Of a stretch of 64,000 nucleotides of DNA, positions 43,226 through 51,800 are shown one piece after another (position 1 is the first letter of the stretch; every line of letters starts with the position of its first letter). The DNA lies in the NCBI RefSeq assembly GCF_947493565.1, contig NZ_CANLRG010000003.1, positions 310,001 to 374,000 of the forward strand, read 5' to 3'. The notes beneath the pieces are model-generated. The model did not search any database. It saw only the letters and a list, made by a program, of their open reading frames with translations, and was not told the origin of the DNA. The position numbers and the translations under genes were made by a program. The DNA comes from an uncultured Lutibacter sp. (lineage in GTDB: Bacteria; Bacteroidota; Bacteroidia; Flavobacteriales; Flavobacteriaceae).

Positions 43226-46200
43226 ATGAAAGATGGATTAGCTGGTAGTATTGCCAAAGTATTTATGAATTCAAAACTTACTGTTTTACTAATGATTATG
43301 TTTATGGTTATTGGTATATATAGTTCGTTTTTAATTCCACGAGAAGAAGAACCTCAAATTGATGTACCTATAGCTGATATTTTTGTACAATATCCTGGCG
43401 CAAGCCCTCAAGAGGTTGAGTCTAGAGTTATTAAACCATTAGAAAAAATTGTTTCTAATATCAAAGGAATAGAATATGTGTACTCTACTTCAATGAATGA
43501 ACAAGCTATGCTAATTGTTCAATTTTATGTAGGAGAAGATATTGAACGTTCTTTTGTAAAGCTTTATAACGAAATTATGAAGCATATGGATCAAATGCCT
43601 CAGGGAGTTTCAATTCCTTTAGTAAAAACAAGAGCTATTGATGATGTACCTATGCTTGCGTTAACATTATGGAGTGAAAATTATGACGATTACCAATTGA
43701 AACAAATTGCTAGTGAATTAACTAGTGAAATTGAAAAAATAAATGATGTTGCTATTACCAAAAAAATTGGAGGTAGAAATCGTCAAGTTCGTGTGATTTT
43801 AGATAAAGATAAAATGGCAGAAAGCGGCTTAGATTTGTTGAGTATTACTCAAAAAATTCAAGTCAATAATCAACAATTAAATTCAGGTAGTTTTGATCAA
43901 AACAATACAGAATATTTAATAAATACTGGTAATTTTTTAAGCAATGTAAAAGATGTTGAAAATTTAGTTGTTGGAGTACAACAAAATAAGCCAATATACC
44001 TTAAACAAATAGCAACTATTACTGATGGACCTGAAATACCTAAAGAGTATGTTTCATTTGGTTACGGAAAAGCCAATGAACTTTCTAACACCTACCACTC
44101 AGAATACCCTGCAGTAACTATTTCTGTAGGAAAAAGAAAAGGGGCTGATGCTATGAAAGTTTCTGAAAAAATATTAGAAAAGGTTGAGCATTTAAGACAA
44201 AACCTACTTCCTGATGATGTGCATATGACTGTTACTAGAAATTATGGTGAAACAGCTTCACACAAAGTATCAGAATTATTAATGCACTTGTTTGGATCTA
44301 TTATTGCTGTAACCATAGTAGTTATGCTAGCTATGGGATGGCGTGGTGGATTGGTAGTGTTTTTATCTGTACCTATAACTTTCGCTATGACTCTATTTAG
44401 CTATTATATGCTAGATTACACCTTAAATAGAATTACCTTATTTGCATTAGTATTTGTTACGGGTATTGTGGTTGACGACTCCATTATTATTGCCGAAAAT
44501 ATGCATAGGCATTTTAAAATGAAACGATTGCCTTTTAAACAAGCTGCATTATATGCTATTAATGAAGTTGGTAACCCAACAATTTTAGCAACATTTACTG
44601 TTATCGCATCTGTACTGCCAATGGCGTTTGTATCTGGTTTAATGGGACCATATATGAGTCCAATGCCAATAGGAGCTTCGCTAGCTATGATTATTTCTTT
44701 ATTTGTAGCCTTAACAATTACTCCATATTTAGGATATTATATTTTAAGAGAAAAAGACAAACAAGAAGAAAAAGAAGAACAAGGTTTAGAAACTTCTAAA
44801 ATCTATAAAATTTATAATAAATTTGAAAAACCTCTCATTGAAAACAGAAAAAAACGTTGGGCTTTTTTAGGCTTTACAACACTACTTCTGTTGGGTTCAA
44901 TGGCTTTATTTTATACCAAAGGTGTAGCAGTTAAAATGTTGCCTTTTGATAATAAAAATGAATTTCAAGTTGTAATAGATATGCCTGAAGGTACAACACT
45001 TGAAAAAACATCAGCAGTAACTAGAGAAATTGCAAATTATTTATCTCAAAGACCTGAAGTTGATAACTATCAGAGTTTTGTAGGCACTTCTGCACCTATT
45101 ACCTTTAATGGCTTGGTTCGTCATTACGATTTACGTGGAGGATCTAATACTGCCGACATTCAAGTGAACTTAATTGATAAATCTCAACGCTCAGAACAAA
45201 GTCATGATGTTGTAAAAAAACTAAGAACTGATATTCAATTAATTGGAAAAAAATTCAATGCTAATATCAAATTAGTTGAAGTACCTCCTGGACCACCTGT
45301 GCTTTCAACAATTGTTGCAGAAGTTTATGGACCAGATTACAAAGAGCAGATAAAAATAGCCAAACAACTCAGACAAATTGTGTCTTCAACAAGTGATATT
45401 GTTGATGTTGATGATATGATTGAAGCAGACCAAAAAGAATTTAATTTTGTTGTTGATAAAGAAAAAGCGATGCTAAATGGAGTTGCACCCCAACAGGTTG
45501 TAGCAACTCTAAAAATGGCTCTTTCAGAGCAGCCTATTTCAACTTTATACAAAGAAACTGCCAATGACCAAGTTGGAGTGGTTTTAGCTATTGATGAAAA
45601 AGAAAAATCATCTATTAATGACCTCAAACAACTAAAAGTTATTTCACAAATGGGAATAGCTATTCCTATTGGAGATTTAATAAAAGTTGAAGAAAAAATT
45701 GTTGATAAAGCTATTTATAGAAAAAATCAAAAACGCGTAGTGTATGTTCTTGCCGATATGGCTGGAGAATTAGAAAGCCCTGTTTATGGAATTTTAAATA
45801 TGAGTGATAGATTAAACGAAATAACTATTCCTGAGGGATACTCTCTAAATGAAGCATTTAATCAGCAACCTACACACGAAGATAATTATACTATAAAATG
45901 GGACGGTGAATGGCAAATTACTTATGAAGTATTTAGAGATTTAGGTGCAGCCTTTGCTGTAGCTATTTTTGTAATTTATTTATTGATTGTAGGTTGGTTC
46001 CAAAATTTTAAAGCACCATTGGTAATGCTTGTTGCCATTCCACTATCTCTTGTAGGTATTATAGTAGGTCATTGGTTAATGGGTGCGTTTTTTACTGCTA
46101 CTTCAATGATTGGTATGATTGCTTTAGCAGGTATCATGGTGAGGAATTCAGTATTATTAATAGATTTTATTGAACTACGTTTAGAAGATGGGATTCCTTT

Positions 46201-46417
46201 AAAACAAGCTGTAATAGAAGCTGGAGCAGTAAGAACTACTCCAATTTTATTAACTGCTGGGACAGTAGTAATTGGAGCATTTGTCATTTTATTTGACCCA
46301 ATATTCCAAGGTTTAGCAATTTCCTTAATGGGAGGAACAATTACTGCTACAATTTTAACTCTTTTGGTGGTACCATTAGTATATTATATGACAGAAAAAC
46401 ACAAACATCAAAACTAA
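43226..46417 (+). CDS. RND-family efflux permease (AcrB-type)
   Basis: 1063 residues with twelve transmembrane helices and two large periplasmic loops. The proton relay in helix 4 is Asp417-Asp418 in TGIVVDDSIIIAENMHRH, the hydrophobe/amphiphile exporter form, and the matching helix 10 has IALAGIMVRNSVLLIDF. N-terminal LIPREEEPQIDVPIADIFVQYPGASP is common to Bacteroidota members and to a subset of proteobacterial pumps. It exports substrates by proton antiport through the TolC channel. The downstream PII-like, DUF2892 and TonB-receptor genes suggest a metal or metalloid rather than a drug, but the CusA methionine triad cannot be verified by eye. Confidence 0.95.
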   Translation: MKDGLAGSIAKVFMNSKLTVLLMIMFMVIGIYSSFLIPREEEPQIDVPIADIFVQYPGASPQEVESRVIKPLEKIVSNIKGIEYVYSTSMNEQAMLIVQFYVGEDIERSFVKLYNEIMKHMDQMPQGVSIPLVKTRAIDDVPMLALTLWSENYDDYQLKQIASELTSEIEKINDVAITKKIGGRNRQVRVILDKDKMAESGLDLLSITQKIQVNNQQLNSGSFDQNNTEYLINTGNFLSNVKDVENLVVGVQQNKPIYLKQIATITDGPEIPKEYVSFGYGKANELSNTYHSEYPAVTISVGKRKGADAMKVSEKILEKVEHLRQNLLPDDVHMTVTRNYGETASHKVSELLMHLFGSIIAVTIVVMLAMGWRGGLVVFLSVPITFAMTLFSYYMLDYTLNRITLFALVFVTGIVVDDSIIIAENMHRHFKMKRLPFKQAALYAINEVGNPTILATFTVIASVLPMAFVSGLMGPYMSPMPIGASLAMIISLFVALTITPYLGYYILREKDKQEEKEEQGLETSKIYKIYNKFEKPLIENRKKRWAFLGFTTLLLLGSMALFYTKGVAVKMLPFDNKNEFQVVIDMPEGTTLEKTSAVTREIANYLSQRPEVDNYQSFVGTSAPITFNGLVRHYDLRGGSNTADIQVNLIDKSQRSEQSHDVVKKLRTDIQLIGKKFNANIKLVEVPPGPPVLSTIVAEVYGPDYKEQIKIAKQLRQIVSSTSDIVDVDDMIEADQKEFNFVVDKEKAMLNGVAPQQVVATLKMALSEQPISTLYKETANDQVGVVLAIDEKEKSSINDLKQLKVISQMGIAIPIGDLIKVEEKIVDKAIYRKNQKRVVYVLADMAGELESPVYGILNMSDRLNEITIPEGYSLNEAFNQQPTHEDNYTIKWDGEWQITYEVFRDLGAAFAVAIFVIYLLIVGWFQNFKAPLVMLVAIPLSLVGIIVGHWLMGAFFTATSMIGMIALAGIMVRNSVLLIDFIELRLEDGIPLKQAVIEAGAVRTTPILLTAGTVVIGAFVILFDPIFQGLAISLMGGTITATILTLLVVPLVYYMTEKHKHQN

Positions 46418-46424
46418 GTAATAA

Positions 46425-46730
46425 ATGAAATTATTAATAATAACAAGTATATTGGAGTTTGAAAAGGAAATTTGTAAACTTTTCAAAAAATCAAAAATTG
46501 AAGTATATAGCACTTTGGATATACAAGGTCATAAACTCCAACTACCAACAAATATTCAAGATAATTGGTTTTCATCTCATAGAGACACCTTTGATTCTAA
46601 AATGTTTTTCACATTTACATCTGAAGAATTAATAGCTAAAATGCTAAATGAAGTTGAAACTTTCAACTCAAATAATACTTCAAAAAACCCAGTGAAAGCA
46701 ATTGTACTTAATATTGAACAATCTATATAA
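46425..46730 (+). CDS. Small PII-like protein next to RND pump
   Basis: 101 residues, no signal peptide. It reads like a ferredoxin-fold PII-like protein of the DUF3240 kind: KLLIITSILEFEKEICKLFKKS as strand and helix, QGHKLQLP as the T-loop-like turn, and SEELIAKMLNEVETFNSN then PVKAIVLNIEQSI as the second strand-helix-strand. DUF3240 and related PII-like genes sit beside heavy-metal RND pumps in several phyla, where they are thought to sense the metal or act as an allosteric part of the pump. The assignment is by pattern only. It follows the permease by seven bases. Confidence 0.65.
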   Translation: MKLLIITSILEFEKEICKLFKKSKIEVYSTLDIQGHKLQLPTNIQDNWFSSHRDTFDSKMFFTFTSEELIAKMLNEVETFNSNNTSKNPVKAIVLNIEQSI

Positions 46731-46746
46731 TTAAAAAAATAAGAAA

Positions 46747-46932
46747 ATGAAACAAAGAATTGTTAGAGCATTTGCAGGAAGCTTTATTTTAATAAGTTTA
46801 ATACTTGCATTATATGTAAATTTAAATTGGTTGTGGTTTACTGCATTTGTAGGCGTTAATTTATTGCAATCATCTATAACTAAATGGTGTTTGCTTGAAG
46901 TGATTTTAGAAAAATTTGGCATTAAAGATTAA
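46747..46932 (+). CDS. DUF2892 (YgaP-like) small membrane protein
   Basis: 61 residues with two transmembrane helices (about 8-25 and 28-45) and the DUF2892 pattern RIVRAFAGSFILISLIL followed by WLWFTAFVGVNLLQSSIT and a final KWCLLEVILEKFG. E. coli YgaP couples this unit to a rhodanese; here it stands alone at the end of the RND operon, 16 bases after the PII-like gene. In other genomes standalone DUF2892 genes also appear near sulfur or metal genes. A Cys lies in the KWCLLE motif at a conserved place. Function unknown. Confidence 0.8.
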   Translation: MKQRIVRAFAGSFILISLILALYVNLNWLWFTAFVGVNLLQSSITKWCLLEVILEKFGIKD

Positions 46933-46942
46933 CAAACTTTTG

Positions 46943-46950
46943 TAAGTTTG
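46943..46950 (+). promoter_or_regulatory. -7 promoter element (TAAGTTTG) for the His/Cys-rich protein and TonB receptor
   Basis: TAAGTTTG matches TAnnTTTG and ends 20 bases before the probable ATT start at 46971. A TTTG lies 24 bases upstream. Confidence 0.45.
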
Positions 46951-46970
46951 TAGCCTTAAACTAATTTGCG

Positions 46971-47297
46971 ATTAAACAGTTTTACAAACATATCATCTCA
47001 AAAGTATTAATTATAGCTGTACTGCTTCCCTTTGCAGTACAGTTTATACATTCTTTTGAAAACCATAGTCATCATGTTTGTAATGCTCAAAATATCGTTC
47101 ATTTTGATACTCACGAAATTGATTGCTCAGTTTTTCATTTCAAGATAAACTCCAATGCTATAGATTTTTCGTCAACTCATAAATTAGTTGATAAACAAAT
47201 AAATAACAGTTCTATTTATTGCTCTGAAGAAAGCTTTTCTTCAACAAATATTCAACATAAATCTTCTAGAGCTCCTCCTTTTTTAATGATTTTATAG
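46971..47297 (+). CDS. Small exported His/Cys-rich protein, no ATG start
   Basis: 108 codons in a clear reading frame that has no ATG, GTG or TTG start. After the upstream in-frame stop (46962) come TTT GCG ATT, so the first plausible initiator is ATT at 46971, giving IKQFYKHIISKVLIIAVLL, a signal-peptide-like start. The rest has HSFENHSHHVCNAQ and further His and Cys residues and ends with SSRAPPFLMIL. Similar short proteins with the RAPP ending precede TonB receptor genes in Flavobacteria as I recall them. The frame is intact for 108 codons and precedes the TonB gene by 41 bases. Either ATT initiates or the start codon was lost and the gene is a recent pseudogene. Confidence 0.65.
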   Translation: MKQFYKHIISKVLIIAVLLPFAVQFIHSFENHSHHVCNAQNIVHFDTHEIDCSVFHFKINSNAIDFSSTHKLVDKQINNSSIYCSEESFSSTNIQHKSSRAPPFLMIL

Positions 47298-47338
47298 CTG
47301 ATCTAAAATTAGTATCCATAAATAAAAATTATTAAAAT

Positions 47339-49597
47339 ATGAAAATATATTTAAGCTACCTATTTATAGGTATGGCGTTTGTTGCACAAGCTCAAAATAA
47401 AATATCGGGCGTTATTAAAACTACCCAAAACGAACCATTATTAGGAGTTCAAATTTATATAGAAGACTTACAAAAAGGAACCTCTACAGATGAAAATGGT
47501 TATTATGAATTAAAAAATTTACCAAATATTCCCATCAAAATTACGGCAGTTTATATTGGATTTGAAACACAATCTAAAACAGTCACTTTTGATAAAAGTG
47601 AAATGATACTTAATTTTACTTTAGAAGAAGCAGTATTTAAAATGGAAGAAATTATTATTGCTACTCCATTTAACAAGCTACAATCTGAAAATGTAATGAA
47701 GGTAGAAAAAGCCAGCATCCAACAACTACAACATAAAGGTGCTGCTACTTTAATGGATGGACTTAACACCATTGCTGGAGTTTCACAAGTTTCTACAGGT
47801 GTTGGAATTGGAAAACCTATTATTAGAGGATTAAGAGGTAATCGGGTACTCGTTTACTCTCAAGGAATAAGACTTGAAAATCAACAGTTTGGGGATGAAC
47901 ATGGGTTAGGAATTGATGAATCTAGTATTGAAAGTGTGGAAGTTATTAAAGGACCTGCATCTCTATTATATGGTTCCGATGCATTGGGAGGTGTTATATA
48001 TTTCAATCCTCTAAAATTCGCTGATGCTAATTCATTTGACTTTACCTATAATCAATCCTATCATTCAAATACTCAAGGAACAAATACTACTTTCGGAGCT
48101 AAACAATCTTACGATTCTTGGAAATTTTTAGCCAATGGTTCTAGAAATTCTCATAGTGATTATAAAACACCTAACAACACTAGAATTACCAATACCAGAT
48201 TTAATGAAACTATTTTTAATAGTGCTATTGGCTTTAACAGTAATTTTATTTCGAGCACCTTACGTTTCAATTACAATTCAACCAAAGTGGGTATTCCTGA
48301 AGAAATTGGAATACAAAACAACCATAAAACACCACTATTGCCTTATCAAGATTTAACAACTAAAATGCTTAGTTGGTCTAATAATTTTTTTCTATCTAAT
48401 TCAAAAATAACTAGCACTTTTGGGTATACTTTAAATGAAAGAAAAGAATTTGAAGAACATCATCATGAAGAAGAAGCTACTCATGAAGATGAAGAACATG
48501 ATGAACCTCTTCATCCATCATTATTTTTAAAATTACATACATATAGTTATGATGTTAAATGGCATTTACCTAAGCTAAATAAATTTGAAACCATACTAGG
48601 TTTTCAAGGATTACACCAAAAAAATGACAATTTTGGCGAAGAAATTTTAATTCCCAATGCAACTTTAAATGATTTTGGATCTTTTTTTACTGCCTTTTAT
48701 AATTGGAAAGAGCACAGTATTCAGGGAGGAATTAGATTTGATACTAGATCTTTAAAAACTGAAAAACATATTGTTTTACATGAAGATGAAGAGCATATTT
48801 TTGATCCAATTGATAAAACATTTGAAAATTTTACCGCTTCATTAGGGTATAAAACAAAACTATTCAACAAAATAATAAGTAGAATTAATTTTGCTACAGG
48901 ATTTAGAGCCCCTAACCTTGCTGAATTGACTTCAAATGGAGTACATCACGGCTCAAATAGGTTTGAAATTGGAAATAATGATTTAAACAGTGAACGAAAT
49001 TTTCAGTCAGACATTTCATTTGAATATGATTCGCAACATTTTGAAATATTTGCAAACGGATTTTACAATCGCATAAACAATTATATCTTTATTTCACCTA
49101 CTGGTAATTTTGAAGAAGAGTTTGCTATTTACCAATACATTCAAGATGATGCCAAGCTTTATGGAGGTGAATTTGGAGCACATTTACATCCACACCCAAT
49201 AGATTGGCTACATTTACACAGTAGTTTTGAGTTTGTGATAGGTAAACAAGATAATAAAGCGTATTTACCTTTAATTCCGGCTCACAAATTGACAAATACT
49301 TTAAGAGCTGAGTACGACATAAATAAATGGTTGAAAAACGGATTTACTTCTATTTCTTTAGAAAGCACTTTTAAACAAGATAAAATTAGTGAGTTCGAAA
49401 CTACAAGTAATGGGTACAACCTTGTAAATGTTGGTATGGGTGGAAAAATAAAGCTTTCTAAAATTTCATTAGATCTAAGTTTGAATGTAAATAACTTATT
49501 TAATACTTCATATATCTCTCATCTTTCACGCTTAAAAGTGAATGAATTTAATAATATTGGAAGAAATTTTATAGCAAGAATTCAATTTAATATTTAA
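47339..49597 (+). CDS. TonB-dependent outer-membrane receptor with His/Glu-rich loop
   Basis: 752 residues. A signal peptide ends AQAQ (residue about 19). An N-terminal carboxypeptidase-like beta domain (about 22-105, VIKTTQNEPLLGVQIYIEDL) is followed by the plug (about 115-225, with GVGIGKPIIRGLRGNRV) and a 22-strand barrel. A loop at about residues 372-393 is extremely rich in His, Glu and Asp (HHHEEEATHEDEEHDEPLH), of the type seen in ZnuD-like zinc receptors. There is no SusD partner, which speaks against glycan uptake. It follows a small His/Cys-rich exported protein. Zinc, copper or another divalent ion is a plausible ligand. Confidence 0.93.
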   Translation: MKIYLSYLFIGMAFVAQAQNKISGVIKTTQNEPLLGVQIYIEDLQKGTSTDENGYYELKNLPNIPIKITAVYIGFETQSKTVTFDKSEMILNFTLEEAVFKMEEIIIATPFNKLQSENVMKVEKASIQQLQHKGAATLMDGLNTIAGVSQVSTGVGIGKPIIRGLRGNRVLVYSQGIRLENQQFGDEHGLGIDESSIESVEVIKGPASLLYGSDALGGVIYFNPLKFADANSFDFTYNQSYHSNTQGTNTTFGAKQSYDSWKFLANGSRNSHSDYKTPNNTRITNTRFNETIFNSAIGFNSNFISSTLRFNYNSTKVGIPEEIGIQNNHKTPLLPYQDLTTKMLSWSNNFFLSNSKITSTFGYTLNERKEFEEHHHEEEATHEDEEHDEPLHPSLFLKLHTYSYDVKWHLPKLNKFETILGFQGLHQKNDNFGEEILIPNATLNDFGSFFTAFYNWKEHSIQGGIRFDTRSLKTEKHIVLHEDEEHIFDPIDKTFENFTASLGYKTKLFNKIISRINFATGFRAPNLAELTSNGVHHGSNRFEIGNNDLNSERNFQSDISFEYDSQHFEIFANGFYNRINNYIFISPTGNFEEEFAIYQYIQDDAKLYGGEFGAHLHPHPIDWLHLHSSFEFVIGKQDNKAYLPLIPAHKLTNTLRAEYDINKWLKNGFTSISLESTFKQDKISEFETTSNGYNLVNVGMGGKIKLSKISLDLSLNVNNLFNTSYISHLSRLKVNEFNNIGRNFIARIQFNI

Positions 49598-49617
49598 ATA
49601 GTTTTATTTAATGAAAC

Positions 49618-49660
49618 AAAAAAGGAGTTTAGAAAATCATTATTCTAAACTCCTTTTTTT
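49618..49660. terminator. Bidirectional terminator between TonB receptor and biotin-enzyme operon
   Basis: AAAAAGGAGTTTAGAA, loop AATCATTA, TTCTAAACTCCTTTTTT forms a 16-base stem ending in T-runs on both strands, between two convergent genes. Confidence 0.88.
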
Positions 49661-49679
49661 ATGTAAATAAAAGTCTATC

Positions 49680-51587
49680 TTAATCTATTACAAAAAGTAC
49701 GTCATTTTTAGCAACTGAATCACCCGAATCATAATTGATTCCTGACAATACACCATCTCTATTTGCTTCAAAATTATTCATCATTTTCATAGCCTCAAGA
49801 ACTACAACAACTTCACCTTCTTTAACTTTATCACCGTTTTTCTTTTTGTATTCAACAATCATACCTGGAATTGGAGATAATACCGCTTTTTCATCCGTAT
49901 TTTTTCCTTTATTCTCTTTACTTTCTTTCTTTTTACGTGCTGGTCTAACACTTCCTTTTGCATTAGGAATGGCTACATTAAACTTTTCTCCATCAACAAT
50001 TACTTCCATCTCATGCATTTGTCCATTAGACTTTTTACCTGCAGTAAGTTCTCCTGCTAATGCTTTTGCTATTAAATCACTTTCTTTTTTAACATCTTCA
50101 AGTGTTTTAGGAATTACATCTTTAGGCTTATCTTCAAGTCCATATTTCCACTTTAAGAATCTTTTTCCAGTAACAGGGTATAGTGCTAAAATTAATTCAT
50201 CATCAATGTCTTTAGCCAAACCATCAGATTTTTCTTTAACAGCATTCATTTCTGGTTCTAAAATACTTCCTGGTCTACATTCAATATGTTGCTCGCCTCT
50301 TGGGTAATCCTTTAAAGCTTTTTTTCTAAGCTCCTCATTAATTGGTTTGGTTGTTTTACCATACAAACCATAGCAAAGATCTTTCACTTCTTGAGTTATC
50401 CTTGAATATTCTCCTTCGTAAGAATCAAATAAAACATTATTAACTGTTTGAACACCAACTATCTGACTGGTAGGAGTTACCAATGGAATTTGCCCTAAAT
50501 CTTTTCGTACTTTTGGAAGCATTCTAAACACATCATCTAGCCTATCTAATGAATCCATTGCTTTTAATTGATTTACTAAATTAGATAACATTCCTCCTGG
50601 AGTTTGATGTAAAATTACATCCGTATCAATAATTGAGTATTTAGGATTGTTTGCTAAATGTTTATACTTAGGAATTATTTCTTCCATTTGAGCACTAATT
50701 TTTGATAATTTTTGAATATCAAAACCAGTATCTCTATTGGTTCCTAATAAAGAAATAACTAAAGGTTCAATTGCAGCATGTGAAGTTCTATAAGCGTAAG
50801 GAGACATACAAGTATCCACAATATCAACGCCTGCTTCAATGGCTTTAAAAATTGCTAAATCTCCCATACCTGATGTAAAATGTGTATGAAGATTTAAAGG
50901 AATGTCTGTTATTTTTTTTAATTCAACTATTAAATTGTAAATATCATATGGAGCAATTAAACCTGCCATATCTTTTATACAAATTGAATCAACGCCAAAA
51001 TCTATTAATTCTTTAGCCTTATTAACATAGTACTCTAAGTTATAAATTTTACCACCCATTCTTGGTTCAGTTAATGTATAACAGATGGTTCCTTGAAAGT
51101 GCATTTTATTTTGTTTAACAACTTTAGCCGCAGTTTCAAAGTTTCTATAATCATTAAGAGCATCAAAACATCTAAATATATCTACACCATTATCACAAGC
51201 TCTTTGAACAAAATTTTCTACAACATCATCAGCATAATTTCTATATCCTACCACATTTTGACCTCTTAACAACATAAAAAATGGTGTTTTAGGCATGTAT
51301 TTTTTCAGAATTCTTAACCTTTCCCAAGGATCTTCTCCAAGATATCTATGCATGGTATCAAAAGTTGCTCCACCCCAAGTTTCCATTGCATGAAAACCTA
51401 TTTCATCCATTTGCTCAGCAAGTGGAATCATATCTTCAGTTCTACCTCTTGTTGCAAATAACGATTGATGTCCATCACGAAAGCTTAAATCTTGAATTTT
51501 GATTGGATTTTCAGCTTTTACTCTATTAGCACTATAATCAATGGGTGCCATTTTTAATATTCCGTGGTTGTCAAATTTCATTTTCAA
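49680..51587 (-). CDS. Carboxyltransferase (5S type) fused to biotinyl domain
   Basis: 635 residues. The carboxyltransferase barrel (about residues 28-300) begins IQDLSFRDGHQSLFATR, with metal-site Asp and His; a PYC/OADA central domain follows to about 500, a linker and a biotinyl domain (about 565-635) with EAMKMM and biotinylated Lys601. This is the architecture of oxaloacetate decarboxylase alpha subunits and of the 5S plus 1.3S parts of propionibacterial transcarboxylase. It lies in an operon with a 12S-like subunit and a small protein and without a membrane OadB or a biotin carboxylase. It probably carries carboxyl groups between pyruvate/oxaloacetate and an acyl-CoA. Confidence 0.93.
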   Translation of the reverse strand: MKMKFDNHGILKMAPIDYSANRVKAENPIKIQDLSFRDGHQSLFATRGRTEDMIPLAEQMDEIGFHAMETWGGATFDTMHRYLGEDPWERLRILKKYMPKTPFFMLLRGQNVVGYRNYADDVVENFVQRACDNGVDIFRCFDALNDYRNFETAAKVVKQNKMHFQGTICYTLTEPRMGGKIYNLEYYVNKAKELIDFGVDSICIKDMAGLIAPYDIYNLIVELKKITDIPLNLHTHFTSGMGDLAIFKAIEAGVDIVDTCMSPYAYRTSHAAIEPLVISLLGTNRDTGFDIQKLSKISAQMEEIIPKYKHLANNPKYSIIDTDVILHQTPGGMLSNLVNQLKAMDSLDRLDDVFRMLPKVRKDLGQIPLVTPTSQIVGVQTVNNVLFDSYEGEYSRITQEVKDLCYGLYGKTTKPINEELRKKALKDYPRGEQHIECRPGSILEPEMNAVKEKSDGLAKDIDDELILALYPVTGKRFLKWKYGLEDKPKDVIPKTLEDVKKESDLIAKALAGELTAGKKSNGQMHEMEVIVDGEKFNVAIPNAKGSVRPARKKKESKENKGKNTDEKAVLSPIPGMIVEYKKKNGDKVKEGEVVVVLEAMKMMNNFEANRDGVLSGINYDSGDSVAKNDVLFVID

Positions 51588-51607
51588 TTAAATTTAAATA
51601 GTTTACA

Positions 51608-51790
51608 TTAAAAAACTTTAATTCCAATAGTTTTACCTTTACGCTGTAGAATTTCTCTATCATGAATTGTTCTACTTATTCCCATTTTTCCCCATTTATC
51701 GTTGGATAAGTTGGTATTGGTGTTTTGGGTTTGCATATAATAACCTACTGCTATTATCGCTGCGCGTTTCTTTTTTTCAGTTAAAGTCAT
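51608..51790 (-). CDS. Small accessory subunit between carboxyltransferase genes
   Basis: 60 residues from the ATG at 51790 (MTLTEKKKRAAIIAVGYYMQ); an upstream extension to 51844 would overlap the preceding gene. It has a hydrophobic helix, a Thr/Asn-rich linker, and a NDKWGKMGISRTIHDREILQRKG tail (about residues 30-52). The pattern of an Ala/Ile helix then Trp and Gly-x-x-Arg resembles the small C-terminal or epsilon pieces of biotin-dependent decarboxylases and transcarboxylases. It sits between the 12S and 5S-like genes, ten bases after the former and twenty before the latter, so it is probably a structural subunit of the same complex. This is inference from position. Confidence 0.65.
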   Translation of the reverse strand: MTLTEKKKRAAIIAVGYYMQTQNTNTNLSNDKWGKMGISRTIHDREILQRKGKTIGIKVF

Positions 51791-51800
51791 AATTATAAAA

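Noticed and set aside
49735-50307. 190-codon open frame on the plus strand opposite the biotin carboxyltransferase gene
   Set aside because: It lies wholly inside the well-supported minus-strand gene, shares its codon phase pattern and shows no domain; it is an antisense shadow.
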